From the NCBI RefSeq assembly GCF_003963535.1, contig NZ_CP034539.1:9176001-9240000 (forward strand): 64,000 nt of DNA. Direction: 5' to 3'. Positions 25,085 through 34,963 of the stretch are shown piece by piece. This DNA is from Streptomyces cyaneochromogenes. GTDB taxonomy: Bacteria; Actinomycetota; Actinomycetes; Streptomycetales; Streptomycetaceae. The position numbers and the translations under genes are program-made. Every line of letters begins with the position of its first letter. Position 1 is the first letter of the stretch. The notes beneath the pieces are model-generated. The model made no database searches, was not told where the DNA came from, and saw only the letters and a list, made by a program, of their open reading frames with translations.

Positions 25085-25216
25085 GCGGGTCACGGCCCAC
25101 ACACACTTCCTGTGACATCTGTGCAGGAGCATCACTTCGACTGCACACAGCCCGTCCAAAGCCTCGTTAGCGTTGCAGGCCGTTCGATCCCGCGTACGAA
25201 CACAGAAAGACCGCAG

Positions 25217-26071
25217 ATGGACTATTGCTCCTCGTGCCGTCGGCATCTCAACGGGGCCCTCGTGTGCCCCGGGTGCGGCGCCTACGCCCCGGACATCGCT
25301 CCCTCCGCGGTTGGGGGTCCCGCCGCTGCGGTGGCGCCCGGCGCGGCCGACACCGCGACGGCGGCGTGGGAGACGCCCGCCCACGACACCTGGTACGACG
25401 GCTACTTCCGGGACGAGCCGGCGCCGCCGGCCGACGTGGAGGAGACCGAGCCCGTAGCGCAGTCCCCCGACGTGGAGGGCGTACCCGTCGCCCCGATGGG
25501 CCGGGCCGCTCGGCGTCGTCAGCGGGCCCGCTGGAAGAAGAACCAGCGCAAGGCCGTCGTGGCGACCGCCGTCGCGCTGGTCGGCGGCGGACTGACCGTG
25601 TCGGCCATGGACCGGGGGTCCGCCGACAAGGCCCAGGCGGCCACCGCGCCGGAGAACCCCAACACGGCCGTCGTGGAGCAGCAGGTACCGGAACTCACCC
25701 GTCCGGCGTCCACTCCGCCGGACACCCGTGAAGCGCCGCGCACCGACACGCCGGGCTCGAAGCCGACCCCGACCAACGCCGCGCGCGAGGCCATCACCAC
25801 ACCGCACACCACGCGCCAGTTCACCCGACCGGACGCCGCCTCCACCCCGAGTCCCACGGCGACCTCGGTCCCGCAGACGCAGCCCGTCTCCCCGGACACC
25901 GGAGGGGCGAACTCCGGTGACGGCGGTGACTCGGCGGGCGAGCAGCAGACGCCGGCCCCGTCGGCGACCGAGGGCTCCGACTCCGGAACCTCCACGTCGC
26001 CGTCGAGCCCGGCTCCGGAAGAGACCTCGCCGGCGTCGCTCTGCGTGCTCAACCTCGTATGCCTTGGCTGA
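25217..26071 (+). CDS. SCO2400-family protein: zinc ribbon, transmembrane helix and Pro/Thr-rich outer tail
   Basis: This 284-residue protein begins with a zinc ribbon MDYCSSCRRHLNGALVCPGCGAYAP (CxxC-x12-CxxC). A cytoplasmic linker and a strongly basic stretch follow (RAARRRQRARWKKNQRK, about residues 95-112), then one membrane helix (VVATAVALVGGGLTV) and a long Pro/Thr/Ser-rich tail ending in a CVLNLVCLG-type Cys pair. Members of this Streptomyces family have no established function. The layout suggests a single-pass membrane protein with an inner metal-binding head. AGAAAGA precedes the ATG. Confidence 0.8.
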   Translation: MDYCSSCRRHLNGALVCPGCGAYAPDIAPSAVGGPAAAVAPGAADTATAAWETPAHDTWYDGYFRDEPAPPADVEETEPVAQSPDVEGVPVAPMGRAARRRQRARWKKNQRKAVVATAVALVGGGLTVSAMDRGSADKAQAATAPENPNTAVVEQQVPELTRPASTPPDTREAPRTDTPGSKPTPTNAAREAITTPHTTRQFTRPDAASTPSPTATSVPQTQPVSPDTGGANSGDGGDSAGEQQTPAPSATEGSDSGTSTSPSSPAPEETSPASLCVLNLVCLG

Positions 26072-26250
26072 AACATGCTGGGGAACTGACTTGATCGCCT
26101 CGGCGCACGCCACCTGAGATCACCGTCACCCTCCCGCACCACCACACAACCTCGTGGATGCGGTCATGCTGGAAGAAGCGGAAGTCGATCTCCTCACGGA
26201 GATCGGCACCAGCAGAGTCGGGACGTCGTACTCAGGAAGGAAAACGCTCC

Positions 26251-27663
<1,413 letters not shown>

Positions 27664-27689
27664 GGGTTCAGCCTTCGAGTTCCGAGGGC

Positions 27690-28391
27690 TCAGCCTTCGA
27701 GCCACCAGCGGGCCGCCGCCCAGGCCGTGACGTATCCGAAGCCGTTGACCGCCCAGTGCAGGGCCATCGGCGCCAACAGGCTGCCGGAGCGGCGGCGCAG
27801 CTCGCACAGGACGACCCCGGCGGCGGCCGTGGCGACGATCGCGACGGCGACCGTCGGCGCCACGCCCGCCGGGCCGTCCCCGAAGAGCGAGCCGACGGCG
27901 GCGTTGGAGCGGTTGATGCCGCGCGACGGCAGCAGGTGCCACAGCCCGAACAGCAGCGACGACACTCCGGTGGCCCAGGCCGTGCCGCGCCGGCGCCGGA
28001 TCATGGCCCACAGCACGCCACGGAAGGCCGTCTCCTCCAGCAGCACGGTCCCGAACGGCACCCGTACCAGCGTCACCCACAGCACCTGCGCCACGGACAG
28101 GTCGGCGGCCCTGGAGTCCCGGAACGCCTCGCGTCCGGCCGGGACCGCGAGGAGCAGCACCACGACGAGCAGGACGACCCCGGCCAGCACGGGAGCCCAC
28201 CGCAGTCCCCGGCGCAGGCCCGCCGCGTCCAGCCCCAGGTCGGCCCGGGTGAGGCCGTCCCAGCGGGCGACGAGCAGCAGGACGGCCGTCGCCGCCACGC
28301 AGACGACCACGTACAGGGCGGGGCTCCGCGCGAGCCAGTTGTTCAGCAGGTTCGTGGCGGCGAGAACGGCGACAGCGCATACGATCGGCAT
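27690..28391 (-). CDS. CPBP-family intramembrane metalloprotease (CAAX protease-like)
   Basis: This 233-residue polytopic membrane protein has all three CPBP motifs: EETAFRGVLW (EExxxR), FGLWHLLPS (FxxxH) and LHWAVNGFGY (HxxxN). It has about seven helices. Family members are Abi/CAAX-like proteases with roles in prenyl-protein processing, immunity to bacteriocins or unknown proteolysis. GC content and codon use match the neighbours. It shares its strand with the GH5 gene but is separated from it, with no sign of functional linkage. I use the ATG at 28391. Confidence 0.85.
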   Translation of the reverse strand: MPIVCAVAVLAATNLLNNWLARSPALYVVVCVAATAVLLLVARWDGLTRADLGLDAAGLRRGLRWAPVLAGVVLLVVVLLLAVPAGREAFRDSRAADLSVAQVLWVTLVRVPFGTVLLEETAFRGVLWAMIRRRRGTAWATGVSSLLFGLWHLLPSRGINRSNAAVGSLFGDGPAGVAPTVAVAIVATAAAGVVLCELRRRSGSLLAPMALHWAVNGFGYVTAWAAARWWLEG

Positions 28392-28420
28392 CGGGGTCCA
28401 GGTTCCCCCCGAATGCGCGT

Positions 28421-30370
28421 TCAGCTCAGCTTTCGGCAGTACAGCGCGTCGGGGGTCCGGGAGGAGCCCACCCGGCCGGTGTACGCGACGCCGGCCGCGT
28501 ACTCGTCGTCCGCGCACTGCCCCTTGTAGTGGCCGTACGCGAAGTCCCCGCCCTTGGTGGCCGACCCCCGGCTGTCGCCGCGGTCGAACCAGACCGTACG
28601 GCCGCTCGTGCCGAGCCTGCCGGCCGGGGCGGTCGCGCACAGGGCCGCGGAGACGGCGGAGCCGCGGACGCTGTACCCGATGAGGAACCGGCCGTCGGGG
28701 CACTGGAGTTTGGTGTAGCCGGACGCCCAGTCGCGCCCCGGCGTGACGTACCGCTCGTCGACGACCACCTCGTGCCCGCCCGCCGGGTCCCACAGGGCAC
28801 CGGCGGCCACGTCCGAGCACAGGCCCCGGTTGCCGGTGTGGCTCAGGCCCAGCAGCCGCTGTCCGTCGGGGCAGACGGCCTTGCGGGCGCCGGAGTCCCA
28901 GTCGGGCAGGGCCCGCATCCGCCGCGACTGGACGAAGTCGCCGTGGTCGGGGCTGAGCATGGACCAGTCGGCGACCGGGGCCACCGGCCCGCTGCGGCCC
29001 CCGGCCTCGATGAGCCGGGTCCACGCCGAGGCGCGCCAGTCGTCACCGTCGTACGGGCCCATACGGTTGCCCTCGGCGTCCCAGTGCAGCAGAGCCCAGC
29101 CGTTGCCCTTGCGGTCCTCGTGCCAGCCGACGAGCGGCCAGTACGCGAAGTCGGCGTCCGTGCGGATCAGGTGGTCCACGAAGTTCTCGAACCAGGCGCG
29201 CTGCTTGGCGCCCGTCTCGTCCCGGCCGCCGACGCCGAACTCGCTGATCCAGACGGGGGCGGTGAAGTGCCGGTCCTGTTCGGCGGTGACGAAGAAGGCC
29301 TGGCGGTTCAGGACGGCGATCAGTTCGGTGGGGCTCAGGTCCCGGTAGCGGGGATCGCTGGTCTCGCCCGTGCCGGTGGCGCCGGTGTGGTGGGGGCCGG
29401 TGTAGTCGTAGAAGTGGGCGGAGTACACGAGCTTGCCGGAGTCGACGAGGGTGTGGGAGAGGCGGCGGGCGGGCTCCAGGGTGGGGCGTTCGTGCGCGAA
29501 GCCGTCGACCGGGATGCCGGTCCAGTTGATGCCCTCGACGATGATCAGCAGATCCCGGTCGGCCTCGGTCAGGATGCGGTCGCCGACGCGTTGCGAGGCC
29601 GCGAACCAGTCGTGGTCGTCGCCGAGGCCCCAGTTGGGGTCGTCCCAGACGGTGCGGCGGACCTCGTTGTAGAGATCGGCGCCCACGACCCGCTGGTTGT
29701 CCTTGTAGCGGCGGGCCATGAACAGCCAGTCGTTCTCCCACGCCTCGGTGGACCGGCTCGCGTTCCAGCGCTCATTGCCGTCCACGCCGCAGCACCAACG
29801 GGTCGTGTTCGTATGGTTGTTGAGGATCACCGCGAGGCCGGCCGCGGTCAGCTCGCCCACCACGGCGTCGTACACCTGCAGCGGTGTCCTGCCGCGCAGC
29901 GAGGGATTGGCGGCGACGGCGTCGTCCGTGACCGGACGGCTGTCGTGGATCATCTCGTTGGAGAAGGGCAGCCGGACGCTGTTGATCCCGATCTCGCGGA
30001 ACCCGGCGATGATCTCGGCGATGGAAGCCCGGTCCAGGCCGAGCGGTATCCGCCCGGAGTTCTCGCCGGCGTGGTGGTTGGCGTCGTCGGCCGGATCGCC
30101 GGAGCCGTTCCAAGTGCCGCTGGCCCCGTGCCAGTTGCCGGAGCGCAGCCGGAAGCGGTCGCCGTCGGCGTCGACGATCCAGCGGCCCCGGGTGCTGAGC
30201 GGCGGTGTCCAGTCCTGCGCGGCCCCCGAGACGGGGGGCGAGGCGGAAACCTCGACGGCGGATCGCTGCCCGGCCGGGGCCATGGCCCCGGCCTCGGGCG
30301 AGGGCGTCAGTGGGGACAGGAGCAGTACGGCGGCGAGTGTGCTCACCAGGGATCCGCGCACGGGCACCAT
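28421..30370 (-). CDS. Secreted GH5 glycoside hydrolase with three C-terminal Cys-containing repeats
   Basis: This 649-residue protein starts with a Sec signal peptide (about 1-30). A GH5 barrel spans about residues 60-470: the acid/base is in GADLYNEVRR (E236) and the nucleophile in PVWISEFGVGG (E377), with NWHGASG and RLPFSNEMIHDS at the front. Such enzymes act on beta-1,4 glucans or mannans; the substrate is not determined. From about 489 to the end three repeats of 57-61 residues follow the pattern D-[WF]-x2-G-x2-K-x2-C-x-D-x5-G, each with a second Cys further on. I do not recognise this as a named carbohydrate-binding module. No linker rich in Pro/Thr separates the parts. Confidence 0.85.
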   Translation of the reverse strand: MVPVRGSLVSTLAAVLLLSPLTPSPEAGAMAPAGQRSAVEVSASPPVSGAAQDWTPPLSTRGRWIVDADGDRFRLRSGNWHGASGTWNGSGDPADDANHHAGENSGRIPLGLDRASIAEIIAGFREIGINSVRLPFSNEMIHDSRPVTDDAVAANPSLRGRTPLQVYDAVVGELTAAGLAVILNNHTNTTRWCCGVDGNERWNASRSTEAWENDWLFMARRYKDNQRVVGADLYNEVRRTVWDDPNWGLGDDHDWFAASQRVGDRILTEADRDLLIIVEGINWTGIPVDGFAHERPTLEPARRLSHTLVDSGKLVYSAHFYDYTGPHHTGATGTGETSDPRYRDLSPTELIAVLNRQAFFVTAEQDRHFTAPVWISEFGVGGRDETGAKQRAWFENFVDHLIRTDADFAYWPLVGWHEDRKGNGWALLHWDAEGNRMGPYDGDDWRASAWTRLIEAGGRSGPVAPVADWSMLSPDHGDFVQSRRMRALPDWDSGARKAVCPDGQRLLGLSHTGNRGLCSDVAAGALWDPAGGHEVVVDERYVTPGRDWASGYTKLQCPDGRFLIGYSVRGSAVSAALCATAPAGRLGTSGRTVWFDRGDSRGSATKGGDFAYGHYKGQCADDEYAAGVAYTGRVGSSRTPDALYCRKLS

Positions 30371-30448
30371 CCATCCTGACGGCTGCTTGTCATGGCTGCG
30401 TCATCATGGAGGACGGCGGGGCATTGGTCCAGTCTTTCGCGCGGCAGG

Positions 30449-30742
30449 TCACGGGCCGGCCTTGATCGTCTTCATGGTCAGGTGCGACTCGACGCGCAGG
30501 ACGCAGGGAATGCCGGTGAGTTTGCCGGTGAGGAAGGCCTCGTAGGCGGCGTGGTCGGCGACCGCGACGCGGATGAAGTAGTCGGGCCGGCCGAACATGC
30601 GGCGGAACGCGATGACCTCCTCGTAGGAGGCCACGGTGTCCTCGAAGTCCAGGAACGTCTTGCGGTCGGTGGCGCTCACCTCGACGTCGATGAGGACTTC
30701 CAGTCCGCGACCCACCGCCTCCGCGTCGATGACGGCCCGGCA
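30449..30742 (-). pseudogene. Lrp/AsnC-family regulator, 5' half deleted
   Basis: Only the C-terminal sensing (RAM) domain remains: AVIDAEAVGRGLEVLIDVEV, DFEDTVASYEEVIAFRRMFGRPDYFIRVAVAD, YEAFLTGKL, VLRVESHLTMKTIK. The helix-turn-helix and start codon are missing, although the frame stays open by chance to 30916 through unrelated sequence. The break abuts the truncated azlC on the other strand. In Streptomyces an lrp gene is often divergent from azlCD, so one deletion removed the 5' ends of both and their shared promoter. Confidence 0.82.
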
Positions 30743-31335
30743 CCACCGTCGCACCGCTCGCGACGATCGCCGTGGCCGCGTTCCTGGTGAACCTCCGGCA
30801 CGTCTTCTACGCGCTGTCCTTCCCCCTGCACCGGGTGACGAGCCGCCTCGGCAGGACGTACAGCACCTTCGCGCTCTGCGACGAGGCCTACGCCCTGACC
30901 GCCGGGGGAAAGGCACGCTCCTGGTCCGGCCGGCGCATCCTGTGGCTGCAGTTCCTCCTGCACCTGTACTGGACAGCGGGCGCCACTGTGGGCGCCCTGC
31001 TCGGAGCCCTCGTCCCGGACGGTGTCACCGGCCTCGACTTCGCGCTGACCGCCCTGTTCGCCGTGCTGGCCATCGACGCCGTCCGCGAGCGGCGCGGCGA
31101 CCTGCCGACCCCACTGCTCGCCCTGCTCAGCACCCGTATGCCCGCCGGCATCATCGTGATCCTCGTCGTCTACTGCCTGCGCGACCTGCCGCTGACCCAA
31201 CCCCGTGTCCTCGCCCCGCTGTCGGCCCTGGCCGTCACGGTCGGCCTGCACCTGTGGCGCCGCAACGCCTTGTTGAGCATCCTCGGTGGTACGGCCCTCC
31301 ACGTGGCGGTGACGAGCACCGCGTTCGCCCACTGA
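30743..31335 (+). pseudogene. azlC-azlD remnant: branched-chain amino acid exporter subunits fused by deletion
   Basis: The sequence enters AzlC in mid-protein at about APLATIAVAAFLVNLRHVFYALSFPL and runs to ALFAVLAIDAVRERRGDLPTPLLALLS. It then passes without a stop into the AzlD C-terminal half (TRMPAGIIVILVVYCLRDLPLT, GLHLWRRNALLSILGGTALHVAVTS). Normal AzlC is about 230 and AzlD about 105 residues; here they survive as one open frame of about 190 codons. The AzlC start, the AzlC end and the AzlD start are all lost. A GTG at 30772 could in theory start translation, but no ribosome site is present. It is probably non-functional. Confidence 0.78.
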
Positions 31336-31366
31336 GGGCTCCGCACCCCCGGGAGGCACGATCGAC

Positions 31367-32143
31367 ATGCCGGCCAAGAACCTCACCGCCAACCGCTCGG
31401 CCCTCGGCCATCGCCTCGCCTACGCCCTGCGCCACCCCGACCGCGTACCGCGCCATCTGGCCCGCACCGCCCGGGACATATGGCTGCGCAGCCGCCACCC
31501 GGACCACGTCTCCTACTACCGAGCCGTGATGCGCTCCGACACCCGGGCCGACCCCGACGCGGCGGTCGGCAGCCACAGCCGCGAGCGGTGGCTGGCGCTC
31601 GGGGCGATGCAGTTCGACTACCTCGTCGGCCACGGCCTGCGCCCCGAGCACCGGATGCTGGAGATCGGCTGCGGCAACCTGCGCGGCGGCTGGCGGTTCA
31701 TCCGCCATCTCGACCCCGGTCACTACTACGGCATCGACATCTCGCCCGACATCCTCTTCGCCGCCCAGGACACCGTCGTGGAGATGGGCCTGCAGCAGCG
31801 GCTCCCCCTGCTGACCCCGGTGCGCGACCTGACGCTGCGGTTCCTGCCCGACGCCCACTTCGACGTCGTGCACGCGCACAGCGTCTTCTCCCACTCGCCG
31901 CTCCCGGTCATCGAGGAGTGCCTGGCCAACGTCGGCCGGGTGCTGGCCCCCGGCGGCTGGTTCGACTTCACCTTCGACCGCACCGAGGGCGAGGAACACC
32001 AGGTCCTGCGGGAGGACTTCTACTACCGCACCGAGACCCTCGTGGCCCTGGCCGAGAAGCACGGCCTGCGGGCGCGTTTCATGACGGACTGGGAGGCGTT
32101 GCCGCACGGCCAGTCCAAGATCCGCGTCACCCATGCCGAGTGA
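31367..32143 (+). CDS. Class I SAM-dependent methyltransferase
   Basis: This 258-residue protein has a basic, helical N-terminal extension (about 1-75) before the Rossmann core: MLEIGCGNLRGGWRFIRHLDPGHYYGIDISPDILFAAQDTV is motif I/II, then DVVHAHSVFSHSPLPVIEECLANVGRVLAPGGWFDFTF. The GNLRGG variant of motif I is typical of methyltransferases encoded beside glycan or cell-wall genes. GGAGG lies about 10 bases before the ATG. It begins 32 bases after the azl remnant. Its substrate is not indicated. Confidence 0.82.
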   Translation: MPAKNLTANRSALGHRLAYALRHPDRVPRHLARTARDIWLRSRHPDHVSYYRAVMRSDTRADPDAAVGSHSRERWLALGAMQFDYLVGHGLRPEHRMLEIGCGNLRGGWRFIRHLDPGHYYGIDISPDILFAAQDTVVEMGLQQRLPLLTPVRDLTLRFLPDAHFDVVHAHSVFSHSPLPVIEECLANVGRVLAPGGWFDFTFDRTEGEEHQVLREDFYYRTETLVALAEKHGLRARFMTDWEALPHGQSKIRVTHAE

Positions 32144-32274
32144 ACGGACGCCCCGTCATCAGGTCATCCGTCCCGGACTCTTGACTCGTAAAGCCGAAGT
32201 GGCGATCCTCTGTCGCACATATTGCGAGGTCATGACAACCTGGCCCCGCATCCGCCGACCGAGGGACGTGGGCA

Positions 32275-34338
32275 GTGACCAGTGCCGGACGCCCGTACCG
32301 CAGACGCAAGAACGTCACCGTTGTGTCGCTCCTCCTGCTCGTGCTGTCCATCGCGCTGGGCCCCACGCCCAGCTCGGCGGCCGGATCCGACTGGTGGAAC
32401 CCGACCGCACGGCCCGCGCCGGACTCCGGCATCAACGTCACCGGCGAGCCCTTCACCGGCACCAACGCCAAGGGGGAGGTGCGGGGCTTCGTCGACGCGC
32501 ACGACCACATCTTCTCCAACGAGGCCTTCGGTGGCCGTCTGATCTGCGGAAAGCCGTTCTCCGAGCAGGGCGTCGCCGACGCCCTCAAGGACTGCCCCGA
32601 GCACTACCCCGACGGCTCGCTCGCCATCTTCGACTTCATCACCAACGGCGGCGACGGCAAGCACGACCCGGTCGGCTGGCCCACCTTCAAGGACTGGCCC
32701 GCCCACGACTCGCTGACCCACCAGCAGAACTACTACGCCTGGATCGAGCGGGCCTGGCGCGGCGGCCAGCGCGTACTGGTCAACGACCTCGTCACCAACG
32801 GCGTGATCTGCTCCGTGTACTTCTTCAAGGACCGCAGCTGCGACGAGATGACGTCGATCCGGCTCCAGGCCAAGCTGACGTACGACATGCAGGCCTACAT
32901 CGACAAGATGTACGGCGGCACGGGCAAGGGCTGGTTCCGGATCGTCACCGACAGCGCGCAGGCCCGTCAGGTCATCGAGCAGGGCAAGCTGGCCGTCATC
33001 CTCGGCGTGGAGACCTCCGAACCGTTCGGCTGCAAGCAGGTCCTCGACATCGCGCAGTGCAGCAAGGCGGACATCGACAAGGGCCTGGACGAGCTGCACG
33101 CGCTGGGCGTGCGCAGCATGTTCCTGTGCCACAAGTTCGACAACGCCCTGTGCGGGGTCCGCTTCGACTCGGGCGGGCTCGGAACGGCCATCAACGTCGG
33201 GCAGTTCCTGTCGACCGGCACCTTCTGGAAGACCGAGACGTGCAAGGGGCCGCAGCACGACAACCCCATCGGCAACGCCACGGCGGCCGAAGCGGAGCAG
33301 GAGCTCCCGGCGGGCGTGGAGGTCCCCTCGTACAGCGCGGACGCCCAGTGCAACGTGCGAGGGCTCACCGACCTCGGCGAGTACGCCGTGCGCGGCATGA
33401 TGAAACGCAAGATGATGCTCGAGATCGACCACATGAGCGTCAAGGCCACCGGCCGGGTGCTCGACATCTTCGAGGCCGAGTCCTACCCCGGCGTCCTCTC
33501 CTCGCACAGCTGGATGGACCTGGACTGGACCGAACGGGTCTACGGCCTCGGCGGCTTCATCGCCCAGTACATGCACGGCTCCGAGGGCTTCATCTCGGAG
33601 GCGAAGCGCACGGAGGCCCTGCGCGACGAGTACGGCGTGGGCTACGGCTACGGCACCGACATGAACGGCGTCGGCGGCTGGCCGGGCCCGCGCGGAGCGG
33701 ACGCCCCCAACAAGGTGACGTACCCCTTCAAGAGCGTCGACGGCGGCTCGGTCATCGACCGGCAGACCACCGGCGAGCGCACCTGGGACCTCAACACCGA
33801 CGGCGCCGCCCACTACGGCCTCGTCCCGGACTGGATCGAGGACATCCGCCGCGTCGGTGGCCAGGACGTGGTGGACGACCTCTTCCGGGGCGCCGAGTCC
33901 TACCTCGACACCTGGGGGGCCTCCGAGAACCACCAGGCCGGCGTGAACCTCGCGCGCGGCGCGGCCACATCCGCCAGTTCCTCGGAGTGGAGCCTGTTCA
34001 CCAGCTACCAGCCGAACCGGGCCGTCGACGGCGACGGCGGCACCCGCTGGGCGAGCGACTGGAACGACGACCAGTGGTACCAGGTCGACCTCGGATCCAC
34101 GCGGTTGGTCAAGCGGGTCACCCTCGACTGGGAGCGCGCGTACGGGAAGTCGTACCGCATCGAGCTCTCCACCGACGGTGTGAACTGGCGGACGGCCTGG
34201 TCCACGACAGCCGGCGACGGCGGGCTGGACACGGCCCGCTTCACCGGTACACCCGCCAGACACCTGCGCATCCAGGGGCAGGAGCGCGGCACCGACTGGG
34301 GCTACTCCCTCTACGAGGTCGGCGTCCACAGCAGCTGA
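32275..34338 (+). CDS. Secreted M19-dipeptidase-like protein with C-terminal discoidin (F5/8C) domain
   Basis: This 687-residue protein has a signal peptide (NVTVVSLLLLVLSIALGPTPSSA). An amidohydrolase-type domain follows with metal-ligand blocks FVDAHDHIFSNE, AVILGVETSE, MMLEIDHMSVKA, VLSSHSWMDL and YGTDMNGVGG; the SHS and G[ST]DxNG blocks resemble membrane dipeptidase M19. The last 140 residues form a discoidin/CBM32 fold (NLARGAATSASSS, AVDGDGGTRWASDW, QWYQVDLG, YRIELSTDGVNWRT). It is likely an exported, sugar-binding hydrolase. It starts with GTG at 32275. Upstream lie TTGACT (about 32182) and a CGCA-CATAT-TGCG palindrome. Confidence 0.82.
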   Translation: MTSAGRPYRRRKNVTVVSLLLLVLSIALGPTPSSAAGSDWWNPTARPAPDSGINVTGEPFTGTNAKGEVRGFVDAHDHIFSNEAFGGRLICGKPFSEQGVADALKDCPEHYPDGSLAIFDFITNGGDGKHDPVGWPTFKDWPAHDSLTHQQNYYAWIERAWRGGQRVLVNDLVTNGVICSVYFFKDRSCDEMTSIRLQAKLTYDMQAYIDKMYGGTGKGWFRIVTDSAQARQVIEQGKLAVILGVETSEPFGCKQVLDIAQCSKADIDKGLDELHALGVRSMFLCHKFDNALCGVRFDSGGLGTAINVGQFLSTGTFWKTETCKGPQHDNPIGNATAAEAEQELPAGVEVPSYSADAQCNVRGLTDLGEYAVRGMMKRKMMLEIDHMSVKATGRVLDIFEAESYPGVLSSHSWMDLDWTERVYGLGGFIAQYMHGSEGFISEAKRTEALRDEYGVGYGYGTDMNGVGGWPGPRGADAPNKVTYPFKSVDGGSVIDRQTTGERTWDLNTDGAAHYGLVPDWIEDIRRVGGQDVVDDLFRGAESYLDTWGASENHQAGVNLARGAATSASSSEWSLFTSYQPNRAVDGDGGTRWASDWNDDQWYQVDLGSTRLVKRVTLDWERAYGKSYRIELSTDGVNWRTAWSTTAGDGGLDTARFTGTPARHLRIQGQERGTDWGYSLYEVGVHSS

Positions 34339-34357
34339 CACCCACGAGAGGGGCTCC

Positions 34358-34954
34358 ATGGCACGGTTGCCGTCCGCCGAGCGGCGGCGACAGCTCACCG
34401 AGGCGGCGATCAGGGCGATGAGCCGGGACGGCGTCCCCAGGACGACGACCCGGTCCATCGCCGCCGAGGCGGGCGTCTCGCTGAGCGTCTTCCACTACTG
34501 CTTCGACTCCAAGCAGGAGCTGATCGAGTCCGTCATCACGACCATCACCGGGCACTACGTCACGATCGTGCAGGAGGCCCTGCGGCCCAGGGCCACCCTG
34601 GAGGAGACGGTGCGGGCCGGCTTCCAGGCGTACTGGGACCACGTCCGCGCCCACCCGGACGAGCACATGCTCACCTACGAACTGACCCAGTACGCGCTGC
34701 GTCAGCCCGGCTTCGAGCATCTGGCACGACGGCAGTACGAGCTGTACACCGAGACGTACACCGAACTCATCGAGCAGGTGCGGCAGACCATGGGCCTGCG
34801 CCTGCGGGTCCCCGTCCCCGTGCTCGCCCGTTACCTGGCGGCCATGACCGACGGGCTGACCCTCAACTACCTCGTGCTCGGCGACGAGGCGGCCTGGAAC
34901 GACATCCTCGACACGGTCACCGCGCACATCGCCGGGCTGGTACAGGAGACCTGA
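34358..34954 (+). CDS. TetR-family transcriptional regulator
   Basis: This is a 198-residue TetR protein. The N-terminal helix-turn-helix is RRRQLTEAAIRAMSRDG, TTTRSIAAEAGVSLSVFHYCFDSKQELIESV (residues 8-55), and the ligand domain is of BetI-like length (YELTQYALRQPGFEHLARRQYELYTETY). It follows the dipeptidase-like gene by 19 bases on the same strand with GAGAGGGG before the ATG, so it may be cotranscribed with and control it. It converges with the acyltransferase gene. Confidence 0.87.
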   Translation: MARLPSAERRRQLTEAAIRAMSRDGVPRTTTRSIAAEAGVSLSVFHYCFDSKQELIESVITTITGHYVTIVQEALRPRATLEETVRAGFQAYWDHVRAHPDEHMLTYELTQYALRQPGFEHLARRQYELYTETYTELIEQVRQTMGLRLRVPVPVLARYLAAMTDGLTLNYLVLGDEAAWNDILDTVTAHIAGLVQET

Positions 34955-34963
34955 CCGGGAAGG

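Noticed and set aside
25300..25335. GGTTGGGGGTCCC within the SCO2400-type gene as another copy of the palindromic repeat in sfnG
   Set aside because: Only one arm resembles the element and no hairpin partner follows, so a copy cannot be claimed.
22967..26113. Very long open frames opposite to known genes, for example about 1050 codons antisense to the propeller-amidohydrolase gene
   Set aside because: They are expected in DNA of this GC content. They show no domain, have Gly/Arg/Val-skewed composition, and run antisense through several unrelated genes.
30400..30448. TTGGTCCAGTC before the GH5 gene, a partial match to a DasR-like or chitinase-type operator
   Set aside because: Only one half matches and the second arm is poor. 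There is not enough to name a regulator.
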